Origin: Agarivorans albus | Lineage (GTDB): Bacteria > Pseudomonadota > Gammaproteobacteria > Enterobacterales > Celerinatantimonadaceae | Direction: 5' to 3' | Assembly: GCF_019670105.1 (NCBI RefSeq) | Contig: NZ_AP023032.1 | Location: 1,482,972 to 1,546,971 of the forward strand | DNA: 64,000 nucleotides | Shown: piece after piece, positions 52,358 through 62,104 of the stretch | How the letters are laid out: the number at the start of each line of letters is the position of its first letter | Numbering within the stretch: the stretch's first letter is position 1 | Notes under the pieces: model-generated | The model's database searches: none | Told to the model about the DNA's origin: nothing | What the model saw: only the letters and a program-made list of their open reading frames with translations | Made by a program: the position numbers and the translations under genes

Positions 52358-53005
52358 ATGAAAAAATTACTTATTTGGTGTGTGGCCGGGCTAAGCCTAG
52401 CTTTGAGTAATAGCTTTGTGGCTTCTGCAAAGCCAAACGCTACTAATGAAGATCAGCGTTTAAGTGCTTGGTGCACCCAGCTTAAAAAACAGCAGAGTTG
52501 TTATAACTTACACCAGCAGTTAGCAGAGCAAGGTAGGCCAGAGTCGGCTTATTGGATAGGTAAAGCTAGCGCAAGAGGCATGTTTGAAGCCGCCGATTTA
52601 ACTAAGGCACTTGGTTATTATCAAGTGGCTAGCCAAGAAATGCACCCAGCAGCCAGCCGTGAATTGGGTTTGCTTTACTACCATGGAATAAGTGGTGAGC
52701 GAGATTTCGCAAAAGCGCAGCGCTTATTTGAACAGGCTATCGAGCAGGGTAACCCACAAGCTATTTGGGCACTGGCCCGCATGTACCATTACGGTCGTGG
52801 AGTTGAGCAAAATTATAACAAAGCCTTTGAACTGTTTAGCTTGGCCGCTGATAAAGGCTCTAAACCTGCTGCTAGTACTTTGGCTTACTACTATAAAGTA
52901 GGCTTGGCCACCGAGCCTAACCCGCGCTTAGCCAGTTATTGGCGCAACAAAGCTAATGATAAAAAGTTAGTGACCTGGAATCGAAGCATTCCTGATTATC
53001 GCTAG
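52358..53005 (+). CDS. Exported Sel1/TPR-repeat protein
   Basis: This 215-residue protein has a signal peptide (ends near ASA-KP) followed by at least four Sel1-type repeats: AYWIGKASARGMFE, ASRELGLLYYHGISGERD, AIWALARMYHYGRGVEQNYN and ASTLAYYYKVGLATEPN. Sel1 repeats form helical scaffolds for protein binding. I placed the start at 52358 because AAGG lies nine bases before it; the ATG at 52349 directly abuts the AAGG. A second Sel1 protein lies 1.6 kb downstream. Confidence 0.83.
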   Translation: MKKLLIWCVAGLSLALSNSFVASAKPNATNEDQRLSAWCTQLKKQQSCYNLHQQLAEQGRPESAYWIGKASARGMFEAADLTKALGYYQVASQEMHPAASRELGLLYYHGISGERDFAKAQRLFEQAIEQGNPQAIWALARMYHYGRGVEQNYNKAFELFSLAADKGSKPAASTLAYYYKVGLATEPNPRLASYWRNKANDKKLVTWNRSIPDYR

Positions 53006-53008
53006 TTA

Positions 53009-53064
53009 CTAGGGTCTGTTGTTCTTTGCTGCAAAAACCATCAGCAAAGATCAACAGACCCTAG
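53009..53064. repeat. Long hairpin repeat after the Sel1 gene
   Basis: CTAGGGTCTGTTG... (53009-53031) pairs with ...CAACAGACCCTAG (53042-53064) over 23 bases with one mismatch around a ten-base loop. The arm core CTGTTGATC also occurs in the degenerate hairpin at 2591-2647. It could serve as a terminator for the Sel1 gene. Confidence 0.6.
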
Positions 53065-53239
53065 AATCAACCAAAATCAACATAGCCAGCATAGTTATTG
53101 CTGGCTTTGTTGCTTTTACAAGCCGTTCATCTTTGTGACATAAATCTAACATCAATTTTTCATCACTTTGTCACCCGATGAATCTTTACTGGTTAGCTCT
53201 TGAATCGATGTTATTCACCAACAATAAGGACGTTAACCA

Positions 53240-54412
53240 ATGAAATTCTCTCAGCTAGGGCTATTTCTCTGCCCACTTGTACTATTAAGCGCCTGTAGCG
53301 ACGACGACAATCCTATCCAAGCGGCCAACACTGGGGCTATATCAAAAGTGCAATTAGGGCCCCGTCCAGCATTCTTGGTTGATCAGCTCGCCGACGGAGA
53401 GCTAAAAACAAGCTTGCAAGCGTGTGTAGATGACATGACAACTTACAGCGTAAGTGACTTCTCTATTGGTCACCGTGGCGCGCCACTGATGTTCCCAGAG
53501 CATACCAAAGAAAGCTATATGGCTGCCGCGCGCATGGGAGCAGGTGTGCTTGAGTGTGATGTAGCCTTTACTAAAGATGGCGAATTAGTTTGTCGTCACT
53601 CACATGCCGATTTACACACCACTACCAATGTACTGGCAGTGCCAGAGCTAGCTGCTAAATGTTCAGTCCCGTTCACTCCGGCAGACACTGCTAATGGCGT
53701 AGAGGCCACTGCCGAGTGTCGTACCTCAGACTTTACCTTGGCTGAATATAAAAGCCTAACCGGTAAAATGGACGCGGCTAATAAACAAGCAACCACAGTT
53801 GAAGAATACATGGACGCAACGCCAAGTTTCCGTACCGATCTTTACGCTGAGGTTGGCACATTAATGTCGCATAAAGAAAGCATTGCGCTGTTTAAGGAAC
53901 TAGGCGTAAAAATGACCCCAGAGCTTAAAACACCAGCCGCGCAAGACTTAGCAGCAGCAGGGATTACCCAGCAAGAATTTGCCCAAAAAATGATTGATGA
54001 ATACATTGAAGCAGGCATTGAGCCTAGCGAGGTTTATGCTCAATCTTTCTCAATTGACGATGTTGAATACTGGGTTGCCAACACCCCGGAGTTTGGGGAG
54101 CAAGCCGTTTACCTTATTTACTTGCTTGATGGTGTGCCCAGCCCAACAGAAATTGCCGCTAAAAACATCAATATTGTTGCGCCCATTTATACTGCGCTTG
54201 TTGAAGAGCAAGATGGAGTAGTAGTGGCTACCGACTATGCCAAGCAGCTAAAAGAAGCGGGATTAGATTTAATTACTTGGACCATCGAGCGCAAGTACAC
54301 CTCAATGCATGAATTTGAAGTACTTAATGTACTTAAAAAAGATCTTGAGTTAGTTGGCGTGTTTTCTGATTGGCCAGCTACTGTGACCTTCTTCGATAAC
54401 TGCATAAAATAG
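53240..54412 (+). CDS. Lipoprotein glycerophosphodiester phosphodiesterase
   Basis: This 390-residue lipoprotein has lipobox LSAC with Cys19. The GDPD catalytic residues are present in IGHRGAP, FPEHT and LECDVAFTKDGELVCRHSH. It would release glycerol-3-phosphate and an alcohol from glycerophosphodiesters in the periplasm. It is longer than cytosolic GDPD (about 250 residues) because of insertions, like GlpQ-type periplasmic enzymes. It is a single-gene unit. Confidence 0.9.
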   Translation: MKFSQLGLFLCPLVLLSACSDDDNPIQAANTGAISKVQLGPRPAFLVDQLADGELKTSLQACVDDMTTYSVSDFSIGHRGAPLMFPEHTKESYMAAARMGAGVLECDVAFTKDGELVCRHSHADLHTTTNVLAVPELAAKCSVPFTPADTANGVEATAECRTSDFTLAEYKSLTGKMDAANKQATTVEEYMDATPSFRTDLYAEVGTLMSHKESIALFKELGVKMTPELKTPAAQDLAAAGITQQEFAQKMIDEYIEAGIEPSEVYAQSFSIDDVEYWVANTPEFGEQAVYLIYLLDGVPSPTEIAAKNINIVAPIYTALVEEQDGVVVATDYAKQLKEAGLDLITWTIERKYTSMHEFEVLNVLKKDLELVGVFSDWPATVTFFDNCIK

Positions 54413-54613
54413 TCACTATATTCATCGAACTGTTGCTGTTAATGCGTATTAGCAGCAACTTTGTGATCGCAATAGCACTTTTTTCTGTATTTCCCCTGCA
54501 ATTGATTAATCGCAACAAAATAATTATTCACTATTTTCTTCGAGCGATTGTGTGGTAGCGTTGCTGCCGCTGCCTTCTTTGGTCATTAGGCAGTGGTCAA
54601 CAAAGGAATAATA

Positions 54614-55294
54614 ATGAAAAAATCAGTTTATTGTTTAGCAAGTTGTATTGCCGCCGCGTTTATCGTTGGCTGTAGCAGCAACAATCAAACTAGTACTAGT
54701 GAAACACCAGCCGCAGTTGTATGTAGCGGCGTGTGTGGCGAGCAAGAGTTTACTCGTGCTCAGCAACTACACCACGGTGACGGCGTAGAGCAAAACTACG
54801 ATGCAGCCTTGGCAGAATACTTAAAAGCTGCCAAAGCAGGCAATGTAGCTGCTATGACGCAAGCTGCAGTATTATACCAAGAGGGCTTAACTAGCCAAGG
54901 CAGTAAGCCTGAGCTGGCGGTTGAGTGGCTAATGGTTGCTGCTAAGCAGCAAGATGCAGAAGCGCAATTTCTGTTAGCAGAAAACTTTTGGAATGGCGTA
55001 GGCACCGAGCAAGATTTTGGCAAAGCCGAGTTTTGGTATAACCAAGCTGCCTTAAACAAACACCAAGAAGCTGCTTACCTATTAGGTTTGTATTACTTCG
55101 AAGGCGAAAACATGGATGAAGATCCAGAGCAAGCCTATGTGTGGATGTCGATTGCTGCGCTGTTAGGCCATGGTAATGCACCTGGCGATCGCGACTTCTT
55201 AATCGGCGAAGAGCTAGACATGACGCAGAAAAAAGCGGCTTGGAAAGAAGTAGATCGATTAATTAAAGAAATGGGCATCGAGGTACCTTGGTAG
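54614..55294 (+). CDS. Sel1-repeat lipoprotein
   Basis: This 226-residue lipoprotein has lipobox IVGC with Cys20 and Sel1 repeats including ALAEYLKAAKAGNVAAMTQA, QFLLAENFWNGVGTEQD and AYLLGLYYFEGENMDEDPEQ. The C-terminal segment DMTQKKAAWKEVDRLIKE is helical. The paired Sel1 gene at 52358-53005 has the same general layout but a type I signal peptide. The start at 54614 has an AAAGGA site, and a longer in-frame start is unlikely. Confidence 0.83.
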   Translation: MKKSVYCLASCIAAAFIVGCSSNNQTSTSETPAAVVCSGVCGEQEFTRAQQLHHGDGVEQNYDAALAEYLKAAKAGNVAAMTQAAVLYQEGLTSQGSKPELAVEWLMVAAKQQDAEAQFLLAENFWNGVGTEQDFGKAEFWYNQAALNKHQEAAYLLGLYYFEGENMDEDPEQAYVWMSIAALLGHGNAPGDRDFLIGEELDMTQKKAAWKEVDRLIKEMGIEVPW

Positions 55295-55454
55295 GCGTAA
55301 TGCGCTACTAAATCTTAGATGAACTTACTGTCATCACAATAATAATGAGTTGGTATTGATTGAAGGTTAAGTCGGTCAAATATTCGTCAATACTAACTCC
55401 TTTTTACAGTGCTTTATTGTATAGTTGAACTACCCCTTAAGTGGAGGAATGACG

Positions 55455-56390
55455 ATGCTATATTTAATAGAGTTTTTGTTATTTTTGCTGCTAGTGGCAG
55501 CCCTTGCCTTACCCTTTTATCGCAATCAAGAAGTGTTTGAAATTGCCGATATTGACGCCGACGACCTTCCTGGAAAACACGTACAACTTAGTCATGGTTT
55601 AGTTCACTTTCATCGAGAAGGGCAAAGCACTGCGCCTGTTGTTGTGCTAATTCATGGATTCTCTGCATTTTCTTATGTTTGGGAGCGCAACGTAAATAGT
55701 CTACTTAAGCAGGGTTACCAAGTGATTAGCGTTGATCTTTATGGACGAGGTTATTCGGCTAGGCCAAATACTGCTTATACTCGGCAGCTGTTTGTGAAGC
55801 AAATAAAGGAGTTGCTTGATGATCAGCAATTTGATGAACCGGTGTATTTAGCAGGTTTATCTATGGGCGGGGCGATTAGCGTAAGGTTTGCTGAATTGTA
55901 CCCTGAAAGAGTCGCAGGGCTTATCTTACTTGCGCCTTTAACTACCACACCCAAAATTGCGCCTTTGCCTATACCGATTATCGGTGAATATGTGGCCTAT
56001 AGCTTTGTGATACCTAGTTTGCCTAAACGACAGTTGGACGATTTATCTAACCTAGAAAAAGCACTTGATTGGGTGGCACAGTTCGAGCCTCAAATGCGCT
56101 ACAAGGGCTACCGAAAAGCAATGTTGGCAACCGTAAGAGGTTTGATGCAAGAGCCAATGCTAGATGCTTATCTTGCAGTGGCTAAAACTAATATACCTAG
56201 CTTGGTTGTGTGGGGAGATGCCGACAAAGTATTGCCATATCGCCAAGCGCAGGGTGTTCAAAAAGCCTTAGGCGAGCATTGTCAGCTAGTCACCGTTGAA
56301 GGAGCAGGACACGCTTTGCAGTATGAATATAGCGAGCAAGTTAATCAGCACATTGCCACATTTTTAGCATCTATCAATAAGCTTAAATAG
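55455..56390 (+). CDS. Membrane-anchored alpha/beta hydrolase
   Basis: This 311-residue protein has an N-terminal hydrophobic helix (residues 3-19). The alpha/beta-hydrolase core has the oxyanion segment VLIHGFSAFSYVW, the nucleophile elbow GLSMGGA with its serine, an Asp in WGDADKVLP and a catalytic His in GAGHALQYE. The substrate may be a lipid or carboxylic ester. ATG 55455 is chosen because GGAGG lies seven bases upstream; ATG 55449 is too close. A hairpin terminator follows. Confidence 0.87.
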   Translation: MLYLIEFLLFLLLVAALALPFYRNQEVFEIADIDADDLPGKHVQLSHGLVHFHREGQSTAPVVVLIHGFSAFSYVWERNVNSLLKQGYQVISVDLYGRGYSARPNTAYTRQLFVKQIKELLDDQQFDEPVYLAGLSMGGAISVRFAELYPERVAGLILLAPLTTTPKIAPLPIPIIGEYVAYSFVIPSLPKRQLDDLSNLEKALDWVAQFEPQMRYKGYRKAMLATVRGLMQEPMLDAYLAVAKTNIPSLVVWGDADKVLPYRQAQGVQKALGEHCQLVTVEGAGHALQYEYSEQVNQHIATFLASINKLK

Positions 56391-56420
56391 CCACCAAGCT
56401 GGTTTATTTATCTCGTTATA

Positions 56421-56443
56421 GAAGGCGCTGTCAGAGCGCCTTC
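56421..56443 (+). terminator. Hairpin after the alpha/beta hydrolase
   Basis: GAAGGCGCT pairs with AGCGCCTTC around a five-base loop. The following TCTTATACTTTT is moderately T-rich. Confidence 0.6.
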
Positions 56444-56608
56444 TCTTATACTTTTGTTATCGAATAAAGATACATTTGTTATTTATAAACTTGCCATTTA
56501 CAGCATTGCCATAGATACTAAATTTGAACATTTGTTAACGGCAACAAAGTTTCTATGGTGTTGATTTATCAACTTATAGTTTACTTTTTGCCCTACTAGA
56601 AGTTAGCT

Positions 56609-57568
56609 ATGCAAGCACCAAGTACACCTATTGGCGAAGCAAGTCGCCTTAAAGCTTTAAAAGATCTCGATATTTTGGATACGATGCCAGAAGAGCGCTT
56701 TGATCGGATTACTCGAATGGCCAAACGGCTATTTGATGTGCCAATTGCTTTAGTAAGTTTGGTTGATGAAAACCGCCAATGGTTTAAATCATGTTTTGGT
56801 GTTGATGCCAGTGAAACGCCTCGTGACATCTCTTTTTGCGGTCACGCCATTTTAGGTGACGATACCTTTCAAATTGAAGATGCCCTAGCAGATCCGCGCT
56901 TTGCAGATAACCCACTGGTAACTGGCTACCCGCACATTCGCTTTTATGCTGGGCACCCACTTACTACTCCAGATGGAGAGAAGCTAGGCACCTTATGCAT
57001 TATCGATACTAAGCCAAAAAGCCTAACTAAAGATGACCTAATTGCATTGGATGATTTAGCGGTAATGGTGGAGCAAGAATTGGCTGCACTGCAAATGGCG
57101 ATTACCGATGAACTAACCAGTATTTCTAATCGTCGTGGCTTTATGAAGCTGGCAAATTATTCTTTTGCTATGTGCCGTAGGCAAGCTATTCCGCTTACTA
57201 TTGCCTATATGGATTTAGACCAGTTTAAACCCATTAACGATCAATATGGTCATGCTGAAGGTGACAATGCCTTACGTTTATTTGCCGAGCAAATGCGTGT
57301 TTCATTTCGAGAGTCTGACCTGTTTGCCCGCATGGGCGGAGACGAGTTTGTAGTAATGTTTACCGATACCAACGAAGCGGATGCGACCGAAATACTACAA
57401 CGATTCGCCAGCGATCTTAGAGCGGCTGCCAAGCAGCATAAGCTCGCTTACCCTCTATGTTTTAGTTACGGTTTGTTGGAAGTAGACTTTACTCAATATC
57501 CTTCTATCGACAGCGCGTTAGAGCAAGCTGATCAGTTAATGTATCGTCATAAAAGTTGCCAGCGCTAG
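56609..57568 (+). CDS. GAF-GGDEF diguanylate cyclase
   Basis: This 319-residue cytosolic c-di-GMP synthase has an N-terminal GAF domain (RLKALKDLDILDTMPEERFD, IALVSLVDENRQWFKS, RDISFCGHAI) and a C-terminal GGDEF domain with MGGDEFVVMF. The I-site RESD lies five residues before GGDEF, so allosteric product inhibition is likely. The GAF domain is of the type often found in stand-alone cyclases and has no visible heme or chromophore motif. It is a single-gene unit. Confidence 0.93.
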   Translation: MQAPSTPIGEASRLKALKDLDILDTMPEERFDRITRMAKRLFDVPIALVSLVDENRQWFKSCFGVDASETPRDISFCGHAILGDDTFQIEDALADPRFADNPLVTGYPHIRFYAGHPLTTPDGEKLGTLCIIDTKPKSLTKDDLIALDDLAVMVEQELAALQMAITDELTSISNRRGFMKLANYSFAMCRRQAIPLTIAYMDLDQFKPINDQYGHAEGDNALRLFAEQMRVSFRESDLFARMGGDEFVVMFTDTNEADATEILQRFASDLRAAAKQHKLAYPLCFSYGLLEVDFTQYPSIDSALEQADQLMYRHKSCQR

Positions 57569-57930
57569 AAATATCCTCGCGGTTAACCAATTTCTTGTTT
57601 GATTGTTAAATATTCGGCTTTTCTTAAATCAATATGTTTGAATATTTTGTCGATCGCTAACGCGACTCCTCTGGTATTACCTCTTAAAAATGTAAAGTGT
57701 TATTGTTTTAAAGCTGGCTGTATGAAGCTTAAACCGCCAAGGAAAGGCTTTTCTTGGCATTGTTTTTAGATTTATATAGTGATCCTTGTCTCAGATTTTT
57801 TAATGCATTAGACAAATAAAAATTTATGCAGACAGGTTAACAAAAGATCAAATTGGTAATCCAATTGTGTTTTATTTGTTGATGTGTGGTGTTAGCTTTG
57901 CCTTGAATTTAACTCAAGGAGATGCAGTTC
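57569..57930. promoter_or_regulatory. Gap between the GGDEF and beta-helix genes
   Basis: There is no open frame. It contains a terminator at 57736-57766, which probably ends the GGDEF transcript, and a 16-base inverted repeat AATTGG-TAAT-CCAATT at 57851-57866, which could be a regulator site for the downstream beta-helix gene. The remainder is AT-rich. Confidence 0.45.
57736..57766 (+). terminator. Terminator of the GGDEF gene
   Basis: GCCAAGGAAA pairs with TTTTCTTGGC around a three-base loop, with one G-T pair, and is followed by ATTGTTTTTA. It lies 168 bases after the GGDEF stop, so the transcript has a long untranslated tail. Confidence 0.65.
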
Positions 57931-59367
57931 ATGTTAAAGCGCCACCAAGCTTCAAGGAAGGTTTCATCATCATTAGTGGCTTTGTTAAAGCCTTCGGCCA
58001 TTGCGGTTCTAGCAACCGTTGCTTTGGCTAGCGGCGCAAATGCCGCTAACTATACGGCCAGCAATGCCAGCCAGCTAAGTGCTCGTTTGCAAGATGCAGC
58101 CAACAACGGCACCGGCGTAGATGTTATTACCATTCAAGGCAGCATATTTACCGACCAGCAAATTGATATTCAAACTCCGGTAACTATTCAAGGTGCAGCT
58201 GGGTTTCGCGTAAGCCGTATCATTCGTACCTCTGATGACGGTTTTCAACCTTTGTTTAATATTCAAAGTTCGAATGTGACTATTCGTAATTTGCTGCTAA
58301 TTGACGAGAAGGGCCAAAACACTAATACCCAAGTGGCCAGTGAAGCAGGTAACGACCACTCTAATGCGCGCTTAATTAACATTCCTTACGAAGATGCTTA
58401 CCAGCAAATTGCTAACATCACCATCGAAAACAATACCTTTGAAAACACCGCTGTTGGCGTTGCGTCTTCTGGTTTAATTCCACGTAATTTGTCGATTACC
58501 AATAATGACTTTATTAAAGTGAATCGCAGTGTCGAATTACTACGAGATGTTGGCCGGGTATACAATGTGTGGAATGTAAGTGCCAACAACGTGGTGCTTA
58601 ACGGCGGAACACTAAACATTTCAAATAACCGTATTCGTGGTAATCGAGTGCGTTTAGGGATCTCTGTAGATGCGGGTAACGACGGGGTATACGTGCCGCC
58701 AAGCTTTACCAATATTCCGTTTTTTGATGCAGCAGCCCGTGCTCAGTTTAGTGATAAACCGGTCGTGTTTGCCAATGGTTCGCAAGTTAACTCAAACACC
58801 GTAGAAGGAGCTAATGAGTTTGGCATTGCTTTGGCTACTGTGGCTAACGTAACTGTTGCAGGTAACACAGTGAGCACAACAGAAGATGACATTAACTCGT
58901 CTGACGACATCGAGAACAACTTCACAGCGGGCATCAATGTTGAACATAACAGCCGCGATATTGTGGTAGATAGCAATACTATTACCGTGGGTGCTTCAGG
59001 CAACTTTGCTACGGGTATTAACGTATTGGCCTTTCAAGATCACCACGCGCCGTTAAACCATGCTCAAGCTAGCAGCAACATTACTTTGGTTAGAAACATC
59101 TTTAAAGGAACTGGCGAGAACACCATTTTAGCCTTTGGCTTCTCTAACTTAGTGGTTGAAGACAACAATGCCTCGCAGTTTACAACGCGTAACCCTTACC
59201 AAGTAACGGCGTCTTTTTACAATGTGCCTTGTGGTTTAAGTACTAGTACTGCACGCGGTACTAACAACAATATTCGTTATAACCAAAGCTCGTTTAACGG
59301 CACCGGCAATGCGCCGCAGTACTACGACAAAAATGGTAACGTTGTGTCAGGTTATACTTGCCAATAG
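57931..59367 (+). CDS. Exported right-handed beta-helix protein
   Basis: This 478-residue protein has a signal peptide ending near residue 38 (GANA-AN). The mature chain is built of repeated N-rich strands (ITIENNTFENTA, LSITNNDFIKV, LNISNNRIRGNR, VTVAGNTVSTTE, ITLVRNIFKGTG), the pattern of a parallel beta-helix as in pectate-, alginate- and chondroitin-type lyases or adhesins. Two C-terminal cysteines may cap the solenoid. No PL family signature was found. It is convergent with the PL6 lyase gene, and an AAGGAG site suits ATG 57931. Confidence 0.75.
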   Translation: MLKRHQASRKVSSSLVALLKPSAIAVLATVALASGANAANYTASNASQLSARLQDAANNGTGVDVITIQGSIFTDQQIDIQTPVTIQGAAGFRVSRIIRTSDDGFQPLFNIQSSNVTIRNLLLIDEKGQNTNTQVASEAGNDHSNARLINIPYEDAYQQIANITIENNTFENTAVGVASSGLIPRNLSITNNDFIKVNRSVELLRDVGRVYNVWNVSANNVVLNGGTLNISNNRIRGNRVRLGISVDAGNDGVYVPPSFTNIPFFDAAARAQFSDKPVVFANGSQVNSNTVEGANEFGIALATVANVTVAGNTVSTTEDDINSSDDIENNFTAGINVEHNSRDIVVDSNTITVGASGNFATGINVLAFQDHHAPLNHAQASSNITLVRNIFKGTGENTILAFGFSNLVVEDNNASQFTTRNPYQVTASFYNVPCGLSTSTARGTNNNIRYNQSSFNGTGNAPQYYDKNGNVVSGYTCQ

Positions 59368-59382
59368 GCTTAGCTAAAATAG

Positions 59383-59410
59383 AAAAGCAGCACCTAGGTG
59401 CTGCTTTTTT
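59383..59410. terminator. Bidirectional terminator
   Basis: AAAAGCAGCACC pairs with GGTGCTGCTTTT with a two-base gap, flanked by A and T runs. It separates the convergent beta-helix and PL6 genes. Confidence 0.88.
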
Positions 59411-59425
59411 GGTTTTATTTTACAG

Positions 59426-62104
59426 TTAGTCTTCGCGACTCATTAATCGAATGTCATCAAAAAAAGCTTCGCTAGCAGCATCTGGCGCTGCTGAGTAGCT
59501 AAGTTTGAACTCATCTATTCGCACTTCTAATTCGTTGTCAGTAAATTGTTCATGCGCATAAATTGCAGCATCGTTGTAGCTTGCCGTGTCAATTTGCATA
59601 TAAGCAAATACCTCTACGCTACTATGTCCAGCAGAGTTAAAGCTTAACGTTACTTGTTTAAAACAGCTTTTAACGCTGCCCTGCGGGGCATTGCTTAAGT
59701 CTTTCACATGGGCAAAGGCTTGGGCGATTATTGCGCCAGTGCTGTCTTTTGCGCCGTAATGTAAGGTACTTAAAGAGCTATCACCTTTGTTGTCACAGTA
59801 ATACAGCGAGTACTCTAACTCGGTGTTTAGTGGAATATTAGCAACGGTTTGGCTCAAACCTGGGGTGGCAGTAAAATCGTGATTGCTGGCCGAATTTTTG
59901 AAGCGGATCCGCGCCGAGCCACTACTAGTAGAGCCGCTGTCGCTAAATGCGCTGTCGCCAGAGCTACCAACATCGCCTAAACCGGCACCACTATCTTCGT
60001 GTTGTACCCAAGCATCACTCGAGCCACTATTGCTGCGAAATTCACCTAAGTTTCCATCAACCAAATCGGTATCGGTGGTTACTGCGTCGGGTAGGCTTAA
60101 AGTAAGTAGCGCTTCGGTAGCATCGCCAGAGTTAAACTCGCTGCTTACCCATTTATAGTCATCGCCGGTAACTACGCCTGCTTGCTTTGCTATGTCACCC
60201 AAGGCCAGCTGATAACTGCCTTTTACAAATGCCGACAGAGCGTATCGGGTATTAGCCTTTAACTGAACTGTTTGGCTTAAGCTGCTACTGCCACTAAGTT
60301 GGGCGCTAGCACTTCTCGAGAACGATTCACTCGCCTCGGCGATTTGAGCACCGTTGTTAGTCCAAGCGTTTAGCTCATCGTCAAAGGCAGGATTAATAAT
60401 CTCTGCTTCTAACATGGTGGCTTGAGGCTTGCTGATTTGATAACTGCTTGGCCCTACATCAGCAAAACTCAGCGCTTTTAAACTAACGCTGCTTGTTAGC
60501 GGTTGATCTGCGCCAACGCTGCTTGGCTCGGTGCGGGTTTGCCCATCCATATCTAGATTAACGTCAGCAAAATCTCCTTTGTTGTAGTCACTTACTGCAT
60601 CTAAGTTAGGTGAGCTATCCGAAGGGCGATATAGCTCATCAGTTCCTCTTTGTAAGTTTGCCGAGTAAAACTCAATGCCGGCAGTGCCTAACGGCACCGC
60701 GTCGTCATCAGAAAAGGCCTGCCCGTGGAAGATGTTTCCTACCACGGTTGAATCAGGCAGCATGCCGCGCTCAGCTTGGGTAATCACCGGCCCAATTGCT
60801 TTATCGATAAGGTTATTGGCCAAATAAACCGTTTTAGGCTGCTGCGGTTTGCCGCCGCCGTCAATATTTAAGCTGTTTACGCTATCAACAATGGTGTTGT
60901 TAGCTACGTGCACATTCTCTACTTGTTGGTAGCCGTTATCACCATCGCCCGCGCCGTCGTATCCTAATAATACTATGCCGCCGTGGTGGCTAGTATTTTG
61001 GTAGCGTGCGCCTTCAATGTAGTTATTCACTACCGAGTGGCCGTCGTCGGCAATACGAATACCGCCAGCTAGTGGGTAGTCTTCACTTAAAATAAAGTTG
61101 TGTTCAATTTTGTTGCTGTTGCCGTGGCGGTTGGTTAACGAGCCATAGCTATTGCGAATGGTATTGTAAGCAATAACGTTATTAGAACCTTTGTTAGAGA
61201 TAACCTCGGCTTCACCTTGGATCCGCTCAAATACATTGCGCACAATAAATGAATTACCAGGATAATGGTGGGTAAAGCTTAAGCCGGTGCGAATGGCTTC
61301 ATAATCGTTGTCGCTGCTTCCCGCATACATTTTGTTGTTGGCGGGCGGGCGATTGGCAATGTAGTTGTTATACACCACAATGCCTTGAGCAAGTTCGGCT
61401 AGTTTAGTGGCTTCATCCCAGCTATCATCTACCCAGCGGTTGAATGAAATCATCGGGTTTTGCACGGTTTTACCGCTAATTACGCTATGGTCTAGCCATA
61501 CATCTTTGCCGTATATATGTACTAAAATCCCGTAGTCGTCTTGCGCTTTGGCATCAATAATTGCGATTTCGCTAATTCGGCAATTGTGGCATAAATCGTT
61601 AGTGCCAAAACGGGTAGCAATTAAGTTGCTTCCATATTCCACTCCATCAAAAATTAGCCCTTGCAACTGGGCATAACTGCCGCCCATGTTTATCGCTACT
61701 TCACCGCCTTTTAAGATGGCCTTGCCAGGATGTTCGGCAGCTACTTTAATAGGCTGCTCCATGGTGCCATTACCACCAAAACTAAGTTGAAAATCACCAC
61801 TGTATTCACCATCGGCTAAACAAAGCGTGGTACCTGCGTCCATTTCTTTAGAAGCTGCATCCACCAAGGCCGAAGTGGAAGAAAACACCTGAGTACAGTT
61901 TACGCTAGCAACAGTTAACACGCCTTCTGGTAGGCCAAAGCTAGGCTCGTTTGGGGTGGGTTCTGGGTCAACTGGCGGATCAACAATTACCGGCGGGTCT
62001 ACGGGGTCTGTTGGGTCTAGTGGGGTGGCAGGGGAGTCGCTACTGCTATTACATCCAACAACTATTAAGCCAAGAACAACTGGCAGGTACTTCTTAAAGT
62101 ACAT
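59426..62104 (-). CDS. PL6-family alginate lyase lipoprotein
   Basis: This 892-residue enzyme has lipobox VVGC with Cys18 and an Asp/Pro-rich linker (20-50) that lifts it off the outer membrane. A PL6 parallel beta-helix spans about 60-540. Its catalytic Lys305 lies in SNKGSNNVIAYNT and Arg326 in NRHGN, the pair used by alginate lyases and chondroitinase B. C-terminal domains (about 580-890) look like beta-sandwich carbohydrate-binding modules. Alginate is the likely substrate given the PL7 lyase in the window. Regulation is not visible. Confidence 0.92.
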   Translation of the reverse strand: MYFKKYLPVVLGLIVVGCNSSSDSPATPLDPTDPVDPPVIVDPPVDPEPTPNEPSFGLPEGVLTVASVNCTQVFSSTSALVDAASKEMDAGTTLCLADGEYSGDFQLSFGGNGTMEQPIKVAAEHPGKAILKGGEVAINMGGSYAQLQGLIFDGVEYGSNLIATRFGTNDLCHNCRISEIAIIDAKAQDDYGILVHIYGKDVWLDHSVISGKTVQNPMISFNRWVDDSWDEATKLAELAQGIVVYNNYIANRPPANNKMYAGSSDNDYEAIRTGLSFTHHYPGNSFIVRNVFERIQGEAEVISNKGSNNVIAYNTIRNSYGSLTNRHGNSNKIEHNFILSEDYPLAGGIRIADDGHSVVNNYIEGARYQNTSHHGGIVLLGYDGAGDGDNGYQQVENVHVANNTIVDSVNSLNIDGGGKPQQPKTVYLANNLIDKAIGPVITQAERGMLPDSTVVGNIFHGQAFSDDDAVPLGTAGIEFYSANLQRGTDELYRPSDSSPNLDAVSDYNKGDFADVNLDMDGQTRTEPSSVGADQPLTSSVSLKALSFADVGPSSYQISKPQATMLEAEIINPAFDDELNAWTNNGAQIAEASESFSRSASAQLSGSSSLSQTVQLKANTRYALSAFVKGSYQLALGDIAKQAGVVTGDDYKWVSSEFNSGDATEALLTLSLPDAVTTDTDLVDGNLGEFRSNSGSSDAWVQHEDSGAGLGDVGSSGDSAFSDSGSTSSGSARIRFKNSASNHDFTATPGLSQTVANIPLNTELEYSLYYCDNKGDSSLSTLHYGAKDSTGAIIAQAFAHVKDLSNAPQGSVKSCFKQVTLSFNSAGHSSVEVFAYMQIDTASYNDAAIYAHEQFTDNELEVRIDEFKLSYSAAPDAASEAFFDDIRLMSRED

